14,840 nucleotides of DNA from an uncultured Bacillota bacterium (GTDB taxonomy: Bacteria; Bacillota; Clostridia; Caldicoprobacterales; UBA3941), in the NCBI GenBank assembly GCA_937960725.1, contig CALGOY010000143.1, positions 1 through 14,840 on the forward strand, written 5' to 3'. This document shows positions 1-6,178 of the stretch, piece by piece. The translations under genes and the position numbers were made by a program. Each line of letters begins with the position of its first letter. Position 1 is the stretch's first letter. Under the pieces are notes generated by a model. That model did no database searches. It was not told where the DNA came from and saw nothing but the letters and a program-made list of their open reading frames with translations.

Positions 1-36
1 CAATATTGTATAAAACTTTTCTATATGCTCTCCCAC
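1..36 (-). CDS. Possible 5' end of the next gene downstream in the pectin cassette (partial)
   Basis: After the PL2 gene stops, the minus strand shows an AAGGGA ribosome-binding-like sequence (about 46-51), then a GTG at 34-36 followed by 12 codons with no stop up to the window edge, reading MGEHIEKFYTIL. The spacing of about nine bases is on the long side but usable. No terminator is seen between the PL2 stop at 87 and this GTG, which fits an operon that continues leftward. Twelve codons are far too few to assign a family, and the open frame could be chance. Confidence 0.25.
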   Translation of the reverse strand, partial: MGEHIEKFYTIL

Positions 37-86
37 TTTGAATCTTCCCTTCTATCCAAATTAAGAATACGTAAATGTAGTTATTC

Positions 87-1655
87 CTATTGTCTAAGCC
101 TCCCCATCCCATTAATAAATTTGGGTACAAGCTCACTTTTTCCTTCGATAGCAGCTTGTAGGGAAAGTAAGGCTAGGGGTTCAATTGTATCAAAGTTTAC
201 CTGTTCACAATCCGGATCGGAGACAAAAAATCCCCTAGAAAATTTATAATTAATAATATTATTTCCGATTCTTCTTGCTAATTCTAAATAAGCTGGATCC
301 TTTACCGTCTTATATATCTCTAAAACAGCAAATAGCGCATTAGCATCCGCAATATCTATATCCATATTTAATCGGGCAGCATCCCCCAGATACTCTCCTA
401 TGTCCCCTAGTTTGTTGCCCCTAGCTATGTTTCTAGCCATCTCCCAAAGCTCCTCATCCCCTGTCAATCGGAATGCCATCATATAGGCGCGCAGATATCG
501 GCAATCAGCGGGATATTGATTAAAAACTGTTCCTTTTTTCCCATAATACCCGCTGCGCTTAAGCTCGAAGCCTGTCAGATCCGTTCCATCTGCTAACATC
601 GGGCGGAAACAATTTTTTTCTACCACATATCCATATTTATAGAAAGCTTTTAGACCTTCCGTAGCCCAATCTACAAAAACATCCCCTTCTTTTCCTATTT
701 CTTCTGCAAGCATCATCAACATAATAGCATTCACAACATAAATGGTCTCTGCTTGATATCTGAGAAGCATATTACCTTCTAACGCAATTTCGCCAAACTC
801 GGGACCAAGCTGTCGCTTGGCTCGGTCTCCATATATTGAAAGAGTAAACCTAGGATCATTACTATCATGAGGTCCTTCTTCCCTTTTAATTGGCTGAGTA
901 AATTTATAACTTCCCAATCTAGTTTCAGGATGCCTAGCATTTACATACATTTGTGCAAGTCGTTTACACCAGATAATTGCTCCTTTTTTATTTGTAATTT
1001 TATATAAAATTCCAGCTGAATACATGAGATCATTTCCTACATTTAAGAACGATAACCCTTTAGTCTCGCGAAAAGGTCTTGGATTATGAAATTCATTATC
1101 CCATAATCTACCCATTTGAAGCCCATATTCCCCATGCCTGTTAATTTCAAGATTACCCCAATCATATACGTGCGCATTCCAAAATGCTGAAATAAACTTT
1201 TCTGTCTTTTCGGGATTTACTAAAAACATCAATTCATAATATGGAAAATGATTTTTTAACTCATGGAACATTCCTTTAGTGCTGACTATATTCAAAGTCT
1301 TTAAATCAATGAACCTATGTCCTCCCCACTGCATAAGTCCACTACTGTCCATCAAATAATCAAAATGATACTCTATTGACTCTTTTGCTGCATTTTCGTA
1401 TTTTTTATCTCCAGTTAATATACTAGCCGCTTTTAATGCACGAAATAGGTTCTGCTGGCTTCCTAGATTGGACATAACAAACTTTCTATTATCCTCATCT
1501 TCCCAATACAAATGCTCTCCCGTATTGATGTTTATTCCATCAGCAAATAAAGGCGTAGGGGGTTTCCTATAGCAGTCCCGTCCGTCTTCAAGGACATTAT
1601 CGAGGAATTCTATAACACATTTCAACCGCGTTTGATCTTGCTCACAAGATTTCAT
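87..1655 (-). CDS. PL2-type pectate lyase (PelW-like, cytoplasmic)
   Basis: This gene encodes a 522-residue protein predicted to cleave oligogalacturonates by metal-assisted beta-elimination, giving unsaturated products. It resembles family PL2 (alpha/alpha barrel), which includes the cytoplasmic exo-lyase PelW of soft-rot enterobacteria. Visible signature residues are the GGHRF His at 113, the FHELK Glu at 132 and the NRHGEYG Arg-His pair at 173-174. Recalled literature on the Yersinia PL2 enzyme gives His109, Glu130 and His172 as metal ligands and Arg171 as the catalytic base, and the Glu-to-Arg/His spacing here is identical. There is no signal peptide. The start at 1655 is preferred because AGGAG lies eight bases before it. 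A longer frame from 1682 overlaps the GH28 stop (ATGA) but has no ribosome binding site. This is the last complete gene of the cassette. Family assignment is from motifs and length only. Confidence 0.8.
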   Translation of the reverse strand: MKSCEQDQTRLKCVIEFLDNVLEDGRDCYRKPPTPLFADGININTGEHLYWEDEDNRKFVMSNLGSQQNLFRALKAASILTGDKKYENAAKESIEYHFDYLMDSSGLMQWGGHRFIDLKTLNIVSTKGMFHELKNHFPYYELMFLVNPEKTEKFISAFWNAHVYDWGNLEINRHGEYGLQMGRLWDNEFHNPRPFRETKGLSFLNVGNDLMYSAGILYKITNKKGAIIWCKRLAQMYVNARHPETRLGSYKFTQPIKREEGPHDSNDPRFTLSIYGDRAKRQLGPEFGEIALEGNMLLRYQAETIYVVNAIMLMMLAEEIGKEGDVFVDWATEGLKAFYKYGYVVEKNCFRPMLADGTDLTGFELKRSGYYGKKGTVFNQYPADCRYLRAYMMAFRLTGDEELWEMARNIARGNKLGDIGEYLGDAARLNMDIDIADANALFAVLEIYKTVKDPAYLELARRIGNNIINYKFSRGFFVSDPDCEQVNFDTIEPLALLSLQAAIEGKSELVPKFINGMGRLRQ

Positions 1656-1678
1656 ATTAACATCTCCTATTGGAACAT

Positions 1679-3184
1679 TCATTTTTGTATATTACACGAT
1701 TTTGATCCTTTTATATCTATGGATACTTCCCCATCCTCTATGCTTTCTATATTAGATAATTCAATATCACGGCTATTATAAAATGAAAATGTAGGAGCTT
1801 TTTTCGCTTTGATCCGTATTTTGCTGAATTTTATATCTTTAACCTCACTGCATGTAACTCCCACGTTGGAGTTAATACATAAGTTTTCAAAACTAATATT
1901 GTTTATAGGAAGCTCAGGCAATCCATCAATATGAATCCCTTTATTTACATTGCTGCAAATTATATCTTTAAAATATATATTCCTAAATTCTGGGGTTTCT
2001 TCTGTAGCAGTTAGAATTCCTTGCACAGGAGCATTATTTCCAAATTCATAGTAAGTAGTTAATATAATCCCCTCTTTTGGAATGTCTATCATGCGAATAT
2101 TCTCTATATATATATTCTCTACAACTCCCCCTCTTCCTCTACAGCTCTTGAACCTGAGGCCTACGTCAGTACCTATAAAAGTACAATCTGATACATGAAT
2201 ATTTCTTACATCTCCAGACATCTCACTGCCTACTACAAAGCCCCCATGCCCGTGATATACAGTGCAGTCAAAAATTTTAACATTTTCACATGCAACAGCT
2301 CTTTTCCTCCCATCCTCATCTTTGCCTGACTTCATGCATATCGCATCATCCCCAACGTCAAATGTTGAATTATATATAACCGCATTTTTACAGGATTCTA
2401 AATCTAAGCCATCCCCGTTTTGAGAATACCATGGATTTCTTACGTTTATATTTCGAACCGTTATATGTTTACACATTAAAGGATGAAGGCCCCATGCCGG
2501 GGAATTCTGAAAAGTTGGCCCATCCAGCAATACTTTTTTACAATTAATTAAACTTAGAAGAGTAGGACGAGCAAAAACCTTGTATGGTTTAAAAGCTTCA
2601 ACATCTAAAATCTTTCCCCCGTACTCTTTAAATAACCGTTCACCCATCAATGCCTCTTTCGTAGGCCACCAAGTCATTGAGTCCTCATCTACTACTCCCC
2701 CGGAATTGACCAATTCCATCCACTGACTTTTAGTCAGCTTATCTCTCTTAACCGGTCTCCATGCATCGCCTGAACCGTCAAATATCCCTCTGCCGGTTAT
2801 CGCAACATTTTCCAGATTCATTCCATTTATTGGAGAAATACATCTTATTGTGTTCAAGCCTTCAAAGCTGGCTAAAATTAGAGGATAATCATCGAAGTCT
2901 TTGCTAAATACAACCAGTGCACCCTCCTCAACATGCAAATCGATATTGCTCCTCAGCGTAATAGGCCCCGTAAGCCATACTCCCGCAGGTATGACAATCC
3001 TTCCCCCGCCATTTGCCGCGCAATCTTCTATTGCTTTAGCGATAGGGATGGTGTTCATATGAACTCCGTCGCCTATCGCGCCATATTCAGTAATTACAAA
3101 ATCCCTATCTGGAAATACCGGCAGCTCTACCTCAGGCATATCAAATCCAAAATTACTATTTATGCCTTTATTGTTCGTTCCCAT
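1679..3184 (-). CDS. GH28 polygalacturonase-family hydrolase (cytoplasmic)
   Basis: This 501-residue right-handed beta-helix hydrolase acts on galacturonate backbones by inverting hydrolysis. The N-terminal part shows the EYGAIGDGVHMNT entry motif (33-45) and a GRGIFDGSGDAW segment (131-142). The GH28 active-site blocks follow in order: NGDGLD with Asp258, GDD with Asp279 and Asp280, GHG with His313, and RFK with Arg344 and Lys346. These are all the residues the family needs. The length and the WWPTKE insertion (172-177) look like the exo-acting bacterial subgroup, but substrate (polygalacturonate, xylogalacturonan or rhamnogalacturonan) cannot be read from motifs. No signal peptide is present. 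GGAGGAG sits six bases before the ATG, and the gene begins 15 bases after the GH43 stop, so the two are probably cotranscribed. The stop overlaps an alternative PL2 start as ATGA. Confidence 0.93.
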   Translation of the reverse strand: MGTNNKGINSNFGFDMPEVELPVFPDRDFVITEYGAIGDGVHMNTIPIAKAIEDCAANGGGRIVIPAGVWLTGPITLRSNIDLHVEEGALVVFSKDFDDYPLILASFEGLNTIRCISPINGMNLENVAITGRGIFDGSGDAWRPVKRDKLTKSQWMELVNSGGVVDEDSMTWWPTKEALMGERLFKEYGGKILDVEAFKPYKVFARPTLLSLINCKKVLLDGPTFQNSPAWGLHPLMCKHITVRNINVRNPWYSQNGDGLDLESCKNAVIYNSTFDVGDDAICMKSGKDEDGRKRAVACENVKIFDCTVYHGHGGFVVGSEMSGDVRNIHVSDCTFIGTDVGLRFKSCRGRGGVVENIYIENIRMIDIPKEGIILTTYYEFGNNAPVQGILTATEETPEFRNIYFKDIICSNVNKGIHIDGLPELPINNISFENLCINSNVGVTCSEVKDIKFSKIRIKAKKAPTFSFYNSRDIELSNIESIEDGEVSIDIKGSKSCNIQK

Positions 3185-3199
3185 TTACATCTCCTCCAA

Positions 3200-4813
3200 T
3201 TACATTTCTTCTAATAAGAACCAATCAAAATCCGCAAATCCATTGCTGTTTTTATGCTGATAATTATTGCAGAAGATGCCTACCTTAGCCCCAATCCAAT
3301 GGCCCTTTTTAGCTATAAACTCATCCCCTATCTTGGTAAAGTCTTTTCCATCTAAGCTATAGCTAAAAATACATCTTCCTCCCTCGTTTACAGTTACCCT
3401 AAAATACATAATATTAGTGTCGATGCTAGTTCCAACCTCTTCCCACTCTTCCCCTTTACTAGGCGCTTTTTCGTCTTTTTGAGGCCCATATCCTTTAACT
3501 AAGGAAAGCCTTAACTGATTATCTTTTGTCTTTTTAGCAACCAGATAAGCATACTCCATTCCCATTATTACTAATCCAGCCTGATCTTCTTCAAGCTCAG
3601 GGCTAAACTCCATTTTTGTCGTAACTTCAAATTTAGGAGCTGGGAACTTCTGCAGAAGGAGGTTGGGCACATTCCATAATATTTTCTTATCTTCACCTAA
3701 ACAATTTCGGGCATATAATCGGATGTGGTCTTCCCTATCCTCCAATGAATACCAATCCTGTTTTTGGTTTGCATGCCACTGCCATTGCAATCCCAGCTTC
3801 TGACCATTAAAGTCATCGCTTGTATCGGGTACTTGTATAGGATATTCTTTTCCTACATTGGGTTTCTTGTATCTTAATACCGGTTCACCAATGCCATCAT
3901 TATTGCTGTCTATGCCCATCATCGGCCAATCATCTACCCACTCAACTGGCTGAAGATGGACAATTCGTCCATAGGCATCCGCATCCTGGAAGTGCATAAA
4001 CCATGTTTCCCCATTCTCCAGCTCAACCCATCCTCCCTGGTGGGGTCCATTTATAGGAGAATCGCCCTGATGGAGTACGATCTTTTCTTCATAAGGCCCA
4101 TAAACGTGCTTTGATCTCAATATCACTTGATAACCGGTCGCTACCCCTCCGGCTGGAGCAGAAATATAGTAGTAGCCATTCCTCTTATACATCTTAGGTC
4201 CTTCGATAGTAGGATGGTTGATATTACCATCTATTACAATACGGAATTCGTCAAGGAGGGCTGTGCCATCTGGTTTCATCTTGTTAATAGCTAAAATGCT
4301 CTTAAAGCCAATCCTACTTTTTGCAAAAGCATTCACCAGATACGCATTCCCATCGTCATCCCAAAATGGGCATGGATCTATCCAGCCTATGACTTCCTTT
4401 ATACACCTTAGGGGTTCCCAATCTCCAAAAGGATCCTTTGTCTTGCTCATAAAAATACCTTCATCGGGCATGCCAACGAAAACCCAATAATAACCATCAT
4501 GATATCGAATACTGGGTGCCCATATACCTCTACCATGCTGGGGCTTTTCATAATCAGCATAGGGTATCTCTCTAATAACATGATTTACTATCTTCCAATT
4601 TACTAAATCCCTAGAATGCAGGATGGGAAGTCCAGGGATACAATTAAAACTTGAGGCAACCATAAAAAAATCCTCGCCCACCCTTATAATATCCGGGTCT
4701 GAATAATCTGCAAACAGTACAGGATTTTTATAAGTCCCATCCCCCTGATCAGATACCCAAACCTTCGGAAAACCCTTTTTCCTATATTCAGCTATTTTAT
4801 TTTCAATCCCCAT
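3200..4813 (-). CDS. GH43 alpha-L-arabinofuranosidase / beta-xylosidase (cytoplasmic)
   Basis: This 537-residue protein has an N-terminal five-bladed beta-propeller GH43 domain (about 25-325) and a C-terminal concanavalin-like beta-sandwich (about 345-537, GH43_C2 type). The catalytic triad of the inverting family is visible: the base Asp39 in YSDPD, the pKa-modulating Asp146 in WIDPCPFWDDDG, and the acid Glu204 in TIEGPK. It should release arabinose or xylose from side chains of pectic fragments; which one cannot be told from sequence alone. There is no signal peptide. The ATG at 4813 is chosen because AAGGAGG lies seven bases upstream; the frame is open to 4864, but that extension has no ribosome binding site and runs through the regulatory gap. 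A 251-base gap before it, with several inverted repeats, suggests that this gene heads its own transcript with the GH28 and PL2 genes. Confidence 0.92.
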   Translation of the reverse strand: MGIENKIAEYRKKGFPKVWVSDQGDGTYKNPVLFADYSDPDIIRVGEDFFMVASSFNCIPGLPILHSRDLVNWKIVNHVIREIPYADYEKPQHGRGIWAPSIRYHDGYYWVFVGMPDEGIFMSKTKDPFGDWEPLRCIKEVIGWIDPCPFWDDDGNAYLVNAFAKSRIGFKSILAINKMKPDGTALLDEFRIVIDGNINHPTIEGPKMYKRNGYYYISAPAGGVATGYQVILRSKHVYGPYEEKIVLHQGDSPINGPHQGGWVELENGETWFMHFQDADAYGRIVHLQPVEWVDDWPMMGIDSNNDGIGEPVLRYKKPNVGKEYPIQVPDTSDDFNGQKLGLQWQWHANQKQDWYSLEDREDHIRLYARNCLGEDKKILWNVPNLLLQKFPAPKFEVTTKMEFSPELEEDQAGLVIMGMEYAYLVAKKTKDNQLRLSLVKGYGPQKDEKAPSKGEEWEEVGTSIDTNIMYFRVTVNEGGRCIFSYSLDGKDFTKIGDEFIAKKGHWIGAKVGIFCNNYQHKNSNGFADFDWFLLEEM

Positions 4814-4828
4814 TTTTATCCTCCTTGT

Positions 4829-4839
4829 ATAATTAGTAT
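4829..4839 (-). promoter_or_regulatory. Shared 11-base element ATACTAATTAT upstream of GH43
   Basis: The minus strand reads ATACTAATTAT immediately upstream of the GH43 ribosome binding site. The same 11 bases occur in the same orientation upstream of the CE8-CE12 ribosome binding site at 10101-10111. Here the element sits inside a perfect inverted repeat, TATAAT-ACTA-ATTATA, which could be an operator or a -10 box. AT-rich matches of this length can arise by chance, so the role is inferred. Confidence 0.3.
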
Positions 4840-4849
4840 TATAGTTAAC

Positions 4850-4865
4850 AGTGCAAGAAAGCACT
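4850..4865 (-). repeat. Inverted repeat AGTGC-N6-GCACT in the GH43 leader
   Basis: Two perfect 5-base arms (4850-4854 and 4861-4865) are separated by six bases, 37-52 bases upstream of the GH43 start codon. No T-run follows on either strand, so this is not a terminator. It could be a small operator or an RNA hairpin. Confidence 0.35.
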
Positions 4866-4897
4866 ATTTAACTTTCATATTTAATAACAAACCATGT

Positions 4898-4906
4898 CAG
4901 CTCAAA
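4898..4906 (-). promoter_or_regulatory. Shared 9-base element TTTGAGCTG upstream of GH43
   Basis: TTTGAGCTG on the minus strand lies 85-93 bases before the GH43 start. An identical 9-mer, same strand, lies 118-126 bases before the CE8-CE12 start (10198-10206). In both regions it precedes the shared ATACTAATTAT element. It may be a common regulatory site of the cassette; chance sharing is not excluded. Confidence 0.25.
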
Positions 4907-4936
4907 ATTATTCTTATACTAAACATCAAACACATT

Positions 4937-4976
4937 TTGGCTTCACATCTTAGCCAATTTGCCAGCTTATGTTGGC
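4937..4976 (-). repeat. Overlapping inverted repeats (TTGGCT/AGCCAA and GCCAA/TTGGC) in the GH43 leader region
   Basis: TTGGCT at 4937-4942 pairs with AGCCAA at 4952-4957. The same GCCAA (953-957) can instead pair with TTGGC at 4972-4976, and a GCCA/TGGC pair (4961-4964 with 4973-4976) also exists. The central segment therefore has two mutually exclusive partners. This arrangement occurs in RNA switches and also in arrays of operator half-sites. No terminator T-run adjoins it. Confidence 0.35.
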
Positions 4977-5064
4977 CTGAACCTTGAAAACATGTATAAT
5001 AATATCCGGACTTGGAGGGTAAATGAAACACCTCCTTTTATATTAGTACCATACCTTATACAGT

Positions 5065-6120
5065 TTATATAAGAGACGGGAAAATATCCCCCAATAACTT
5101 TTTCAATATTCTGCTCAAATTCTCTCCCATTATAATGTGACCATAATCCGACGGATGAAGAAGATCACTGGATAAACCCGAAAAATCCGTCAGTATATCT
5201 TTACCATCGATATAGTATATATATTTACTGTCCATCTCCCGCACAATCCGCTTTAACAGCTCGTCAAATACGAGGTTATCCCGTGTAATAGGATCTTCTT
5301 CATCCAAAGAATATAGACTTCCATTAGGATATATCCCTATAGCAACAATTGGCTTGCCAGGGCGCTTTTCTACTATTTTTTTCAACAAATACCGAACCCG
5401 TTTCTCATATTCTTCCGGAGTGAACCTTCCCCTCATATTCACTCCTAATTCTAAAGTTACAAAATCCCATTCTTTGCAGTCAGCGATATAATTTGCTATA
5501 GCTTCATCACAAAAACAAGAACCTGCAATTCCTTTATTTAGCACATTTACTTTCAATCTTCTTGCCGCCTGCTCTATATATGCATTACTATATAACAAAA
5601 CATCTCCGCCAAAAGTTATGGACGATCCATAGGCCAACCATGTTAGCTTCGGCATCTCATCCTCTTTAGGCGGCCTTAGCTCATGCCCAAAGCTATCTAT
5701 ATGGTGAAAAGAAATTCCGGTATCCTTGCCAAATTGTAATCTCCATATATTTGGGGAAAATAAGCGCCCCTTTAAACATTCTGCTTTGACACTGCTAAAC
5801 TTTGGAGGGTTTTCTAAATGCAGCGTTGTAACAACTCCGGCTTTTAATGTATGAAACGAGTGAAAGAAATCCCCTTTATATACCAACACAGTTCCATCTT
5901 GCTCAATAGCAGACAACGAAACTCTCACAAATTTTGCATCTGTAGCAAATCTTATTTCACAACCAACAGATTTTTGGGAGTAAAACCTCCCCCGTTCATG
6001 TTCTTTATGCCCAAGACAATTCCTTACTTTTTCAGGGAATCTCTGCAATCTCCAGCCACCCATCCCAGGGATAGCTTCTAATTCTGCAACATTATGAAAC
6101 TCTATATTTCTAAATATCAT
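5065..6120 (-). CDS. Two-domain SGNH-fold carbohydrate esterase of unassigned family
   Basis: This 351-residue protein has an N-terminal beta-rich region (about 1-150) of a type that often binds glycans, and a C-terminal SGNH/GDSL hydrolase domain (about 158-351). Active-site blocks are visible: GSSIT with the nucleophile Ser167, an NKGIAG glycine block (about 195-200), LGVN with Asn228, and SSDLLHPSDYGH with Asp319 and His322. The domain order resembles CE2 acetylesterases and Lipase_GDSL_3-type proteins, but I cannot place it in a family. The usual GxND block reads GVNM. The role is probably deacylation, perhaps of acetyl or another ester on pectic sugars. No signal peptide is seen. The ATG at 6120 has GAGGGG six bases upstream; a longer frame from a TTG at 6174 has no ribosome binding site. 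It lies 58 bases after the GH95 stop. Confidence 0.8.
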   Translation of the reverse strand: MIFRNIEFHNVAELEAIPGMGGWRLQRFPEKVRNCLGHKEHERGRFYSQKSVGCEIRFATDAKFVRVSLSAIEQDGTVLVYKGDFFHSFHTLKAGVVTTLHLENPPKFSSVKAECLKGRLFSPNIWRLQFGKDTGISFHHIDSFGHELRPPKEDEMPKLTWLAYGSSITFGGDVLLYSNAYIEQAARRLKVNVLNKGIAGSCFCDEAIANYIADCKEWDFVTLELGVNMRGRFTPEEYEKRVRYLLKKIVEKRPGKPIVAIGIYPNGSLYSLDEEDPITRDNLVFDELLKRIVREMDSKYIYYIDGKDILTDFSGLSSDLLHPSDYGHIIMGENLSRILKKLLGDIFPSLI

Positions 6121-6178
6121 CTTACTCCCCTCTGCGCCGTAAATAATAATCATAAATTGCAGATAATTTAACAAATAT

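Noticed and set aside
1656..1682. N-terminal extension of the PL2 gene from the ATG at 1682
   Set aside because: No ribosome binding site precedes it, while AGGAG stands eight bases before the ATG at 1655. ATGA overlap coupling with the GH28 gene remains possible.
2933..3214. 93-codon plus-strand open frame opposite the start of the GH28 gene
   Set aside because: It is antisense to a well-supported gene, its protein has no recognisable features, and it has no ribosome binding site.
4814..4864. N-terminal extension of the GH43 gene up to 4864
   Set aside because: The added 17 residues do not resemble the family, no ribosome binding site is present, and the stretch contains the inverted repeats and AAGGAGG that mark a leader.
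5012..5039. GGAGG/CCTCC hairpin followed by TTTTATATT on the plus strand, and the same GGAGG read as a ribosome binding site on the minus strand
   Set aside because: The stem is only five pairs with a 12-base loop and no plus-strand gene precedes it. On the minus strand no ATG, GTG or TTG lies at a usable distance after GGAGG, and the open frames nearby are 41 codons or shorter with no recognisable protein.
6121..6174. N-terminal extension of the SGNH gene from a TTG at 6174
   Set aside because: It starts five bases after the GH95 stop with no ribosome binding site, whereas the ATG at 6120 has GAGGGG at normal spacing. The hydrophobic extension is not a convincing signal peptide.
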